Of a stretch of 25,414 bases of DNA, positions 6,954-14,008 are shown one piece after another. The first letter of the stretch is position 1, and each line of letters opens with the position of its first letter. The notes beneath the pieces are model-generated. The model was not told where the DNA came from. It was given only the letters and a program-made list of their open reading frames with translations, and searched no databases. The DNA is taken from positions 1,036-26,449 of the forward strand of contig DLND01000132.1 of assembly GCA_002476905.1 (NCBI GenBank), read 5' to 3'. The translations under genes and the position numbers were made by a program. This DNA comes from Flavobacteriales bacterium UBA7519 (GTDB taxonomy: Bacteria > Bacteroidota > Bacteroidia > Flavobacteriales > Weeksellaceae).

Positions 6954-7718
6954 ATGCAGATCCATTTAAAATCTGATAAAAAAATATATTTCGCTTCCGA
7001 CCAGCATTTTGGAGTTCCGGATTTGCAACAAAGCAGAATTCGGGAAGAAAAATTTATACGGTGGATGGATTCTATCAAGAAAGACGCACAAGTTCTTTTC
7101 TTGATGGGCGACCTTTTTGATTTTTGGCACGAGTGGAAATATGTTGTTCCAAAAGGCTATATCAGAGTTTTAGGGAAAATTGCAGAATTGAAAGATTCTG
7201 GAATTGATATTTATTTTTTTGTTGGGAATCACGATCTTTGGATGAAAAATTACTTCGAAGTAGAATTAGGAATTCCTGTCTTCTTCGAAAAAAGATATTA
7301 TGAGGTTAATGGTAAAAAATTACTTTTAGCACACGGTGATGGACTTGGTCCAGGTGATAAAGGGTATAAAAGAATGAAGAAAGTTTTTACCAATCCTTTT
7401 GCTCAATGGGCTTTTAGATGGTTGCATCCAGACATTGCAATGAAAATTGCCAACTATATGTCTCAGAAAAATAAGATGATTTCTGGGGTGGAAGATCAGA
7501 AGTTTTTAGGTGAAGATAAAGAGTTCCTGATTCTCTATTCTAAGGAAAAGTTGAAGACAGAAAAGATAGACTATTTTGTTTACGGTCATCGCCATTTGCC
7601 AATGGTTTTGGATTTGGAAAAAGGAGCTAAATATATCAATCTCGGCGATTGGATTTCTTATTTCACTTACGGCGTTTTTGATGGAGAACAATTTGATCTG
7701 AAAAAGTTTGAAGATTAA
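6954..7718 (+). CDS. lpxH: UDP-2,3-diacylglucosamine diphosphatase LpxH
   Basis: LpxH hydrolyses UDP-2,3-diacylglucosamine to lipid X and UMP on the inner face of the cytoplasmic membrane, the fourth step of lipid A synthesis. The protein is a calcineurin-like metallophosphoesterase with all metal-binding blocks: D16-x-H18, GDLFDFW around D53, GNHD at 91-94, HGD at 127-129 and GHRH at 211-214. The FDFWHEW element after the second block and the length of 254 residues fit LpxH better than generic phosphoesterases. The start ATG at 6954 is 14 nt after the small membrane protein gene. The downstream acyltransferase-like gene begins 21 nt after the stop. Confidence in the enzyme class is high. Confidence 0.88.
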   Translation: MQIHLKSDKKIYFASDQHFGVPDLQQSRIREEKFIRWMDSIKKDAQVLFLMGDLFDFWHEWKYVVPKGYIRVLGKIAELKDSGIDIYFFVGNHDLWMKNYFEVELGIPVFFEKRYYEVNGKKLLLAHGDGLGPGDKGYKRMKKVFTNPFAQWAFRWLHPDIAMKIANYMSQKNKMISGVEDQKFLGEDKEFLILYSKEKLKTEKIDYFVYGHRHLPMVLDLEKGAKYINLGDWISYFTYGVFDGEQFDLKKFED

Positions 7719-7739
7719 ATTCAAATATTGAATTGAAAA

Positions 7740-8723
7740 ATGAAGCAGAATATTTTTGATATTAAAACAGAAGAAGACTTCCAACTAGCGTGTATGGAAA
7801 CTTTTTTATATCAATACAAAAATGTAGAAGTTTACAGGAAGTTTGTAGATTATTTGAACATTAATCCTTCGTCGATTAATCAAGTTTCTGATATTCCATT
7901 TCTACCAATTGAGATGTTCAAAAATCATTTGGTTTTGGATAAAAATGCTGAAGCCGAAAATTATTTTCAAAGTTCTGGAACCACACAAATGAATCGTTCC
8001 AAGCATTATATCGCAGATTTTTCTCTCTATGAAGAAAGCATATACAAAAGTTTTGAGCAATTCATTGGAAAACCGGAGGATTATATTTTTTTAGGATTAT
8101 TACCTAATTATTCAGAAAATCCACATTCTTCATTGATTTATATGATTGATTTTTTGATAAAAAAGTCAAACAAACCAGAGAATGGCTATTTTCTTTACAA
8201 TCATCAGGAATTGTTTGATTTGCTTCAAACTTTAACGGATAAAAAAGTCATTCTATTTGGTGTTTCTTTCGCATTGCTAGACTTTCTTGATACATTGGAA
8301 TCTTTTAATATTTCAATTTCTCAATCTCAAAATTTAACAGTTATCGAAACAGGCGGAATGAAAGGAAGAAAAGAAGAAATGACGAAAGATGAATTGCTGA
8401 AAATCTTTCAAAATGGCTTCAAAACGGAGAAGATTTACTCAGAATATTCGATGACAGAGTTGTTGTCGCAGGCTTATTCTCTAGGTGAAAATATCTATAA
8501 AAGTCCCAATTGGATGCGAATTCTCATTAGAAATACAGAAGATCCGTTTTCTTACGTTGAAGAGGGTAGGACTGGCGCAATTAACATTATAGATCTGGCT
8601 AACCGGCATTCCTGCGCATTCCTTGCAACGCAAGATCTTGGCAAGTCTGAGAATGGCTTTTTTCAGGTTTTGGGGCGGATAGACCATTCCGATATCCGTG
8701 GTTGTAGTCTTTTGGTTTCCTAA
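7740..8723 (+). CDS. LuxE/PaaK-like adenylate-forming acyltransferase
   Basis: This 327-residue cytoplasmic protein belongs to the acyl-protein synthetase/LuxE branch of the adenylate-forming (ANL) superfamily. Visible elements are the phosphate-binding loop SSGTT (residues 78-82), IETGGMKGR (202-210), YSEYSMTE (233-240) and a late TQDLGK. LuxE proteins activate fatty acids as acyl-AMP and take the acyl group on a cysteine. In bioluminescent bacteria they feed the acyl reductase LuxC. Bacteroidota carry non-luminous relatives whose substrate is unknown to me. No luxC-like gene is next to it. It follows lpxH by 21 nt and may be cotranscribed with it, so a role in lipid or envelope chemistry is conceivable but unproven. 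Confidence 0.82.
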   Translation: MKQNIFDIKTEEDFQLACMETFLYQYKNVEVYRKFVDYLNINPSSINQVSDIPFLPIEMFKNHLVLDKNAEAENYFQSSGTTQMNRSKHYIADFSLYEESIYKSFEQFIGKPEDYIFLGLLPNYSENPHSSLIYMIDFLIKKSNKPENGYFLYNHQELFDLLQTLTDKKVILFGVSFALLDFLDTLESFNISISQSQNLTVIETGGMKGRKEEMTKDELLKIFQNGFKTEKIYSEYSMTELLSQAYSLGENIYKSPNWMRILIRNTEDPFSYVEEGRTGAINIIDLANRHSCAFLATQDLGKSENGFFQVLGRIDHSDIRGCSLLVS

Positions 8724-8790
8724 TTTTTAATTAAATTTAATTTTAAAAACACAATTTGATTTAGTCAAAGTCTAATTTAAAATCAGCCTA

Positions 8791-9384
8791 ATGAGGTTTT
8801 TATTATTAATTTTTCTACTCTCTTTTTCTTTTTTCAAATCTCAAAAATGCTATGATTTGAAGACAGTTTTGAAAGTTGAGCCTACAGAATTATACAAGCC
8901 CCATTTATTAGCTTCACAGAATTTCGGTGTTAAAATTCTTGAAAATGCAAAGTCTGTAGATAAGTACATTGCTAATGGAAAATTTGTAAAAGTGAAGAAA
9001 AAATCAAGAGGTTACAGATTACAAGCCTTAGAATATAGCCGACCATATTTGGTTAAGAGAGCAAGAACTACTTTGGAAAGAATGGCGAATAAGTTTGCGA
9101 CCGATACCAAAAGCTTCTTCGTTGTGTCGTCTGTTACCAGAACTTTGGAAGATCAATGCAGATTGAGAAAAGTTAATTCTAATGCGTCTTTAGGGATCAG
9201 TTCTCACAATTATGGAGCAGCATTCGATATTTCGTATGTTCGTTTTGATCACAAACTGAAAGTCAATCCAAAGCTTGAAAAAGAATTAGAGAAAGTGTTG
9301 ACGGAGTATAAAAATCTGGGTAAAATATTTTACATCAAGGAAAAGCAACAAAGCTGTTATCACGTAACTGTTCGTAATTATTAA
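8791..9384 (+). CDS. Exported DUF5715-like, M15/LAS-type zinc peptidase
   Basis: This is a 197-residue protein with an N-terminal signal peptide (hydrophobic residues 3-15, probable cut before QKCYD). The C-terminal half has the layout of D-Ala-D-Ala peptidases of the LAS/M15 group: R117 in TRTLEDQ, then S-H139-x6-D146 in SSHNYGAAFD, and the last ligand H191 in CYHVTVRN. These residues can form a Zn site and suggest cleavage of peptidoglycan peptides or a related substrate in the periplasm. I recall this combination as DUF5715. The usual catalytic Glu before the final His is replaced by a QQSCYH context, so activity is not certain. It lies 67 nt after the LuxE-like gene. Confidence 0.68.
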   Translation: MRFLLLIFLLSFSFFKSQKCYDLKTVLKVEPTELYKPHLLASQNFGVKILENAKSVDKYIANGKFVKVKKKSRGYRLQALEYSRPYLVKRARTTLERMANKFATDTKSFFVVSSVTRTLEDQCRLRKVNSNASLGISSHNYGAAFDISYVRFDHKLKVNPKLEKELEKVLTEYKNLGKIFYIKEKQQSCYHVTVRNY

Positions 9385-9395
9385 AGTCTGAATTG

Positions 9396-9941
9396 ATGTT
9401 GAAAATAGAGGAATTGGTTCACAATTATATCAATACAAATTGTGATTTTGATAAAGAAATCGTGCTAACAAACTTTTTTCATTCCGACTGGGAGGCTGAT
9501 ATTTTATTGATTAATAATGAAGGTTTAAGTCACGAAATTGAAATCAAATTATCTAAATCTGATTTTAAAAACGATTTTAAAAAATTCTATACCAATCAAA
9601 AATCTGGAGAAAAATTTCTGAAACACGATAAGATTGGTTGTGGTGACTATATTTGTAATTCATTCAGTTTTCTTCTTCCAATGGGAATGATTAATCATCA
9701 AGATATCCCGGAACATTGCGGGATTATAGAATTCTATCATGACGAGGATCATTGGGAAACAAGTTTTTATAAAATTCGAGAACCAAAAATTATTCACGGA
9801 GATTCTTATTGGAAATTTTGTGATAAAGATTATTTCCTGAGAAATATGGCTCGAAGTTTTCTCATCAAAAAATTCGAACTTAAAGGAAAAAAGGAAGAAC
9901 TGATTTTTAAAAATCCTTTTGATATAAAAAACAAAAAATAA
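9396..9941 (+). CDS. Putative PD-(D/E)XK nuclease-like protein, unknown function
   Basis: I do not recognise a named family. The protein is soluble, 181 residues from the ATG at 9396; a TTG one codon upstream at 9393 is less likely. Its N-terminal third carries D35 in EADILLIN and then E47/E49 and K51 in HEIEIKLSKSDF. This is the spacing and strand pattern of a PD-(D/E)XK nuclease core (D-x13-E-x-K), and conserved-looking SKSDFKNDFKKF and KHDKIG segments follow. Three Cys and several His residues occur later. It starts 11 nt after the peptidase-like gene. Its stop codon lies in the stem of the terminator that closes this plus-strand series. The fold is inferred by eye only. Confidence 0.55.
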   Translation: MLKIEELVHNYINTNCDFDKEIVLTNFFHSDWEADILLINNEGLSHEIEIKLSKSDFKNDFKKFYTNQKSGEKFLKHDKIGCGDYICNSFSFLLPMGMINHQDIPEHCGIIEFYHDEDHWETSFYKIREPKIIHGDSYWKFCDKDYFLRNMARSFLIKKFELKGKKEELIFKNPFDIKNKK

Positions 9942-9976
9942 ATCCTACCAAAACAACTGGCAGGATTTATTTTTTT
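9939..9976. terminator. Bidirectional intrinsic terminator
   Basis: The stem TAAATCCTACCA (9939-9950) pairs with TGGCAGGATTTA (9958-9969) with one mismatch and a 7-nt loop, followed by seven T (9970-9976). On the minus strand the same stem is followed by a T-rich run, so it can also end aqpZ transcription. It contains the stop codon of the plus-strand gene. Confidence 0.88.
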
Positions 9977-9988
9977 GATTATTTCTAA

Positions 9989-10702
9989 TTATGCTTGTTC
10001 AGGTTTCTCTATAAGTAAATTATAAGTAAAAGCTGCAAAAACTCCCCCTAAAATTGGAGCTACAATAAACAACCAAAGTTGAGAAAGCGCTTCTCCTTGT
10101 GCGAAAATTGCCGGGCCAATACTTCTTGCAGGATTCACGGAAACACCTGTTATTTTAATTCCAACAATGTGAATCAAAACCAAAGAAAGACCAATTGCCA
10201 AACCAGCAAAACCACCGTGGATGTTCTTAGTAGAAGTCGCTCCCAGAATTACCATCAAGAAAATGAATGTAAACACAAACTCAGCAACAAGAGCGGCTAA
10301 AGTTGTATATTCATCCAAATAACCAGTTCCCCAACCATTAGAGCCTAAAGCCCAAGGACCTAATTCAGCGCCAGGATGATTGGTGAAAATAACATACAGA
10401 ATTCCTGCACCAATAATAGCTCCGATTACCTGAGCAACAATGTAATACAGAGCTTCTCCTAATTTCATTCTGCCAGCCGCAACCATTGCGAGAGAAATAG
10501 CAGGATTAATGTGACATCCAGAGATGTGCCCGATAGCGTATGCCATTGCGACCACACTTAGACCAAACGCAAAAGAAATTCCCAGAAGTCCGACACCTGT
10601 TGTTCCATCAGCGCCAGCGATAACTGCACTTCCGCAGCCCATTAATACAAGAACCATTGTGCCGATCATTTCGGCAAAAAATTTTGAAGTTGTTGATACC
10701 AT
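9989..10702 (-). CDS. aqpZ: Aquaporin Z-type water channel (MIP family)
   Basis: This is an inner-membrane channel of the MIP family with six transmembrane helices and two half-helices. Both NPA boxes are intact: HINPAIS (66-68) and SVNPARS (190-192), with the filter arginine R193. F46 in AFGLSV and H178 in LIHIVGI sit at positions equivalent to the narrow filter of E. coli AqpZ, so a water-selective channel is more likely than a glycerol facilitator, which has Gly at the His position. The length of 237 residues matches AqpZ. The gene is transcribed alone, divergently from the flavin oxidoreductase gene and convergent with the plus-strand series, and is closed by the terminator at 9939-9976. 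Confidence 0.92.
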   Translation of the reverse strand: MVSTTSKFFAEMIGTMVLVLMGCGSAVIAGADGTTGVGLLGISFAFGLSVVAMAYAIGHISGCHINPAISLAMVAAGRMKLGEALYYIVAQVIGAIIGAGILYVIFTNHPGAELGPWALGSNGWGTGYLDEYTTLAALVAEFVFTFIFLMVILGATSTKNIHGGFAGLAIGLSLVLIHIVGIKITGVSVNPARSIGPAIFAQGEALSQLWLFIVAPILGGVFAAFTYNLLIEKPEQA

Positions 10703-10733
10703 TTGTTTTGTTTTTTTTAATTTTTTATTGAAA

Positions 10734-10741
10734 CAAATCTA
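10734..10741 (-). promoter_or_regulatory. Candidate -7 box for aqpZ
   Basis: The minus strand reads TAGATTTG, an exact TAnnTTTG match, 31 nt upstream of the aqpZ ATG. A TTG -33 element at the correct distance is not evident. The 165-nt spacer 10703-10867 is the divergent control region of aqpZ and the flavin oxidoreductase gene. I see no other clear signal in it. Confidence 0.38.
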
Positions 10742-10867
10742 ATAAAATTTTTAATTGATTGTGAATAATTCAAAAAATATTTATTGACTGACAAAATTTC
10801 CAGTAATTTTTTCATTTCTAGTAATGGTTTGTTTTTTGTGTTAAACAATCGTATAAATTTTTGAAAT

Positions 10868-11860
10868 ATGGCTTTGAAATATTCTATATTAGATTTGGCA
10901 ACAGTTGTCAAAGGAGATGACATTCACACAACTTTTAATAAATCTGTAAAGTCGGCACAACTTGCCGAAAAGCTTGGTTACACCAGATATTGGTTCTCAG
11001 AACATCATAACTTCCCGAATGTTGCCAGTGCCGCAACTTCGATTTTAATAGGTCACATTGCTTCACAAACCACAACTTTGAGAGTTGGCTCTGGTGGAAT
11101 TATGCTTCCTAATCATTCCACACTATCAGTTGCTGAGCAGTTTGGAACTTTGGATGGATTATTTCCAGGTAGAATTGACCTTGGTTTGGGAAGAGCACCA
11201 GGAACGGATATGCTCACGGCGAGTGCTTTGAGAGGTAATAACTTTAATCCAAACTACAATTTTGAATTCCACATCCGTGAACTTCAGAAATATATGTCCA
11301 ATGAAAATTCAGAAGCTAAAGTAAGAGCTATTCCTGGAGAAGGCGCAGATGTTCCGATTTACATTTTGGGAAGTTCCACAGATTCTGCTTTTTTAGCGGC
11401 CAAGCTAGGTTTACCGTATGCTTTTGCAGCGCATTTTGCACCTTCGCAGTTAGAGGTTGCGTTGGAAATTTATAGGGAACATTTTCAACCTTCTGAGTTT
11501 TTGCAAGAACCTTATGTTTTGGTTTGTATTAATATCATTGCTGGCGAAACTGTAGATGAAGCTCATTATCTTTCAACATCGCATTTCCAGGCGTTCGTCA
11601 ATATTTTGACCGATCAAAGACAGCCTCTTTCACCACCAGATGAAACCGAATTGGCTGATATTTCAGATGAAGTAGCTGTTCATCTCAATAGAATGGCTGC
11701 CAAAACTTTTGTAGGAGATAAAGAAACTTTGAAAGAAAAACTTGGCAAATTTGTGAAAGATTACAAACCAGATGAGATTATCGTTTCAGGAAATATCTAT
11801 GATTTTGATAAAAAACAAAAGTCTTACGAGATAGCTTCAGAAGTTATCAAATCACTATAA
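10868..11860 (+). CDS. LLM-class flavin-dependent oxidoreductase
   Basis: This is a 330-residue cytoplasmic protein of the bacterial luciferase-like (LLM) family with a TIM-barrel fold that uses reduced flavin. Signature parts are RYWFSEHHNFP near residue 40, RVGSGGIMLPNHS, and FPGRIDLGLGRAPGTD. These fit the single-chain monooxygenase-like (MsnO8/YhbW-type) branch seen in many non-luminous bacteria. The substrate is unknown. The ATG at 10868 is the natural start; SILDLATVVKG follows as in relatives. It is monocistronic, divergent from aqpZ, and ends at a strong hairpin shared with the convergent hydrolase gene. Confidence 0.88.
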   Translation: MALKYSILDLATVVKGDDIHTTFNKSVKSAQLAEKLGYTRYWFSEHHNFPNVASAATSILIGHIASQTTTLRVGSGGIMLPNHSTLSVAEQFGTLDGLFPGRIDLGLGRAPGTDMLTASALRGNNFNPNYNFEFHIRELQKYMSNENSEAKVRAIPGEGADVPIYILGSSTDSAFLAAKLGLPYAFAAHFAPSQLEVALEIYREHFQPSEFLQEPYVLVCINIIAGETVDEAHYLSTSHFQAFVNILTDQRQPLSPPDETELADISDEVAVHLNRMAAKTFVGDKETLKEKLGKFVKDYKPDEIIVSGNIYDFDKKQKSYEIASEVIKSL

Positions 11861-11863
11861 TTA

Positions 11864-11898
11864 AAAGGCACAAACCTAGGTTTGTGCTTTTATTTTTT
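11864..11898. terminator. Bidirectional intrinsic terminator, near-perfect palindrome
   Basis: A palindromic stem centred between 11877 and 11878 (arms GGCACAAACCT and AGGTTTGTGCT, one G-T pair) extends through flanking AAA/TTT pairs to 11864-11891. It is followed by ATTTTTTA. It lies between the convergent flavin oxidoreductase and CocE/NonD genes and could serve both; the plus-strand T run is the better one. Confidence 0.88.
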
Positions 11899-13750
11899 AT
11901 TTCAGAACATCAAATTCTATGGAACTGCCGCTTGAAACTTTGATTTCCGCCTTTTGATAATCAGCTTTAGTCGCCATATAAGGATTATCTAGAAATTTTT
12001 GCGGATTAATTGCCATCAAAGGAAACCAAGTGCTTTGAACTTGAACCTGGATTTTATGTCCTTTTTTGAAAGTATGTAAAACATCTTGCAATTTCACATT
12101 CACGATTTCTTCTTTATTTGGAGTCAAAGCTTCTGGTTTTTCAAAACTATTACGGAATCTTGCCGGCATTATTTCGCTTCTTACCATCTGGTGATAATTA
12201 GCATAAATAACATTTGGCTTGTCAGGATTTGCTTTTTCATCAGCAGGATAAACATCAATAAGTTTTACCACAAAATCTGCATCGGTGGAAGTGGAAGCTA
12301 TTTTCAGTTTGGTTAAAATCTCTCCTGCAAAAGTAACGTCATTATCCAAAATATCTGTTGTGAAAGTTAACACATCGGGTCTGTAGCTTGCGAATCGCTG
12401 GTCTTCGCTCATATAATTTCTTGGCGTGAAACCATTCATATCTTTGTAATTCTCGCTGCTTAGCACTGGTTTTTCAGGGTCGGAAAAATAGATAGAAACT
12501 CGCTTAGGATCATCACCCTTTTTAGACAATATGCCAGTAGAATTGAGAAAATAATTTTGTTTTTCAGCTGATTTTGGTGGCCAGTTGTCAAATGTTTTCC
12601 ATTCTTTTTTTCCTGTATCAAACATATAAGCTTCGGGAAGTTTTGCTGCAGTTTTCGAATCTTCTTTTAGATAATGATGAAAGAATGGTTGCTCAATATT
12701 TCTTTGATAAAATGTCGCTATGCTGTCACCAAAATAGATGTCGTTATGAAAATGCTTTCCGCTGTCATAGTTCCATCCGCCGTGAGAAAAAGGACCCATC
12801 ACAATCGTATTTTTGGCTTTAGGATTATTTTTTTCAATAGTTTTATAAATGTTTAGTGGTCCAGCCAAATCCTCCGCATCAAACCAACCGCCAACAGTCA
12901 TTACTGCGTGATTGATATTTTTAAGATGAGGCAGCAGATTTCTTTTTTGCCAGAACTCATCATAATTAGGATGGTTTACGACTTCCTGCATAAAGAAGTT
13001 GTCTTTATAATATCTGTCTACACCATCTTTCAGCGTTCCCATATTTTTATAGAAAAGATAACCATCGTCAGAAGTCGGTTTTATCATTTTATCTGCAAAC
13101 CAAGATTCTTTTTCCGGCTTGGTTTTCTGCACGCCAAAGACAGGAAATGTTTTGAAATATCCCATTAAAAATGCCCCATTGTGGTGGAAATCATCGAACC
13201 AAAAATCAGAAATTGGTGCTTGTGGAGAGGAAGCCACTAGTGCTGGATGATGTGCTAAAGTTCCGACTGCGGTGTAAAATCCTGGATAAGAAGTTCCATA
13301 TTGCCCAACTTTGCCATTGTTGTTTTGAACGTTTTTTACCAGCCAGTCTACAGTGTCATACGTATCAGTACTTTCGTCCACATCTTTTTTAGTTTTGTGA
13401 TCTACTTGCGGTGTCATATTCGTAAAAGTTCCTTCACTCATATATCTGCCACGAACGTCCTGAAAAACGAAGATGTATTTTTCCTTTTCAATAAATTTGT
13501 TGGGATTCAGTTTTTTTCTAAAGTTGTTCTCTCCATAAGGCGCGATGCTGTAACATGTTCTGTTCATGATAAACGGGTATTTTTTTCCCTTAGAAATATC
13601 CTTTGGGGTATAGATAATGGTGAACAATTTAGTTCCGTCTCGCATTGGGATATAAACTTCTTTTTTTGTGAAGTTGTCTTCGATGGGATTGGTTTGTGCA
13701 AAACCGAAACTAACTGTTATAACACAGAATAACACTAAGAACTTTTTCAT
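11897..13750 (-). CDS. Exported CocE/NonD family alpha/beta hydrolase
   Basis: This is a 617-residue protein of the X-Pro dipeptidyl-peptidase/cocaine esterase (S15, CocE/NonD) family: an alpha/beta hydrolase domain with a helical cap and a C-terminal jelly-roll domain. The catalytic Ser is S154 in GQYGTSYPG, with Asp D291 in GGWFDAED and His H323 in FSHGGW. The start is taken as the ATG at 13748-13750, because it gives a clean signal peptide (KKFLVLFCVITVSFGFAQ). An in-frame ATG at 13798 would add 16 residues ahead of it and bury the signal. Members act as acylases, esterases or peptidases such as glutaryl-7-ACA acylase, so the substrate is open. The gene is monocistronic and ends at the shared terminator. 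Confidence 0.88.
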   Translation of the reverse strand: MKKFLVLFCVITVSFGFAQTNPIEDNFTKKEVYIPMRDGTKLFTIIYTPKDISKGKKYPFIMNRTCYSIAPYGENNFRKKLNPNKFIEKEKYIFVFQDVRGRYMSEGTFTNMTPQVDHKTKKDVDESTDTYDTVDWLVKNVQNNNGKVGQYGTSYPGFYTAVGTLAHHPALVASSPQAPISDFWFDDFHHNGAFLMGYFKTFPVFGVQKTKPEKESWFADKMIKPTSDDGYLFYKNMGTLKDGVDRYYKDNFFMQEVVNHPNYDEFWQKRNLLPHLKNINHAVMTVGGWFDAEDLAGPLNIYKTIEKNNPKAKNTIVMGPFSHGGWNYDSGKHFHNDIYFGDSIATFYQRNIEQPFFHHYLKEDSKTAAKLPEAYMFDTGKKEWKTFDNWPPKSAEKQNYFLNSTGILSKKGDDPKRVSIYFSDPEKPVLSSENYKDMNGFTPRNYMSEDQRFASYRPDVLTFTTDILDNDVTFAGEILTKLKIASTSTDADFVVKLIDVYPADEKANPDKPNVIYANYHQMVRSEIMPARFRNSFEKPEALTPNKEEIVNVKLQDVLHTFKKGHKIQVQVQSTWFPLMAINPQKFLDNPYMATKADYQKAEIKVSSGSSIEFDVLK

Positions 13751-13854
13751 TGAAAATAAATATTTGAATAAAATTAGGGTTTTTGAAGGAATTGACATTG
13801 AAAATTAAACAAAAGTTTATTGTTAAATAGAATGTTTATTTTGTACTGAAATCT

Positions 13855-13936
13855 GCGCCCCGGCTTGAGCGGAAATCCTTTTTACGCAACAAAGTGAAGT
13901 GAAAAGATTGGGAGCGGAAGACGGATAAAGGCGCCC
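13855..13936. repeat. Candidate dispersed intergenic element with inverted-repeat core
   Basis: This 82-bp, relatively GC-rich block sits in an AT-rich spacer and is bounded by GCGCCC at both ends. Inside, AATCCTTTT (13874-13882) can pair with AAAAGATT (13902-13909) with one bulge, flanked by GAGCGGA (13866-13872) and GAGCGGA (13912-13918). From memory, similar blocks recur between genes of flavobacteria. That recurrence cannot be confirmed within this window, which has a single copy. Confidence 0.5.
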
Positions 13937-13958
13937 AAATTATTTTAAATACAGACAT

Positions 13959-13987
13959 AAAAAAGCCTGACTCATCAGAATCAGGCT
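13959..13987 (-). terminator. Intrinsic terminator of the nuo operon
   Basis: On the minus strand AGCCTGA (13987-13981) pairs with TCAGGCT (13970-13964) across a 10-nt loop and is followed by a run of six T (13964-13959). It lies 21 nt after the nuoN stop and so marks the end of the complex I operon. Confidence 0.9.
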
Positions 13988-14008
13988 CAGTAATATTTTT
14001 AATGTAAT

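Noticed and set aside
8729..8742. Perfect 14-bp palindrome AATTAAATTTAATT after the LuxE-like gene, considered as terminator or operator.
   Set aside because: It contains only A and T in a very AT-rich spacer, has no loop and no GC pairs, so chance is a sufficient explanation.
7740..11860. A LuxE-like gene and a luciferase-like (LLM) gene within about 4 kb suggested a bioluminescence cluster.
   Set aside because: They are separated by an M15-like peptidase, a nuclease-like gene, a terminator and the oppositely oriented aqpZ. No luxC, luxD or paired luxA/luxB genes are present, and both families are common in non-luminous bacteria.
13171..13732. Open frames on the plus strand opposite the CocE/NonD gene.
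   Set aside because: They are antisense to a well-supported gene, have biased composition (Phe/His/Cys-rich) and no family resemblance, so they are shadows.
13751..13798. Longer start (ATG 13798) for the CocE/NonD hydrolase.
   Set aside because: It would put 16 residues with a charged and hydrophobic mix before a clean signal peptide. The ATG at 13750 gives a normal exported protein.
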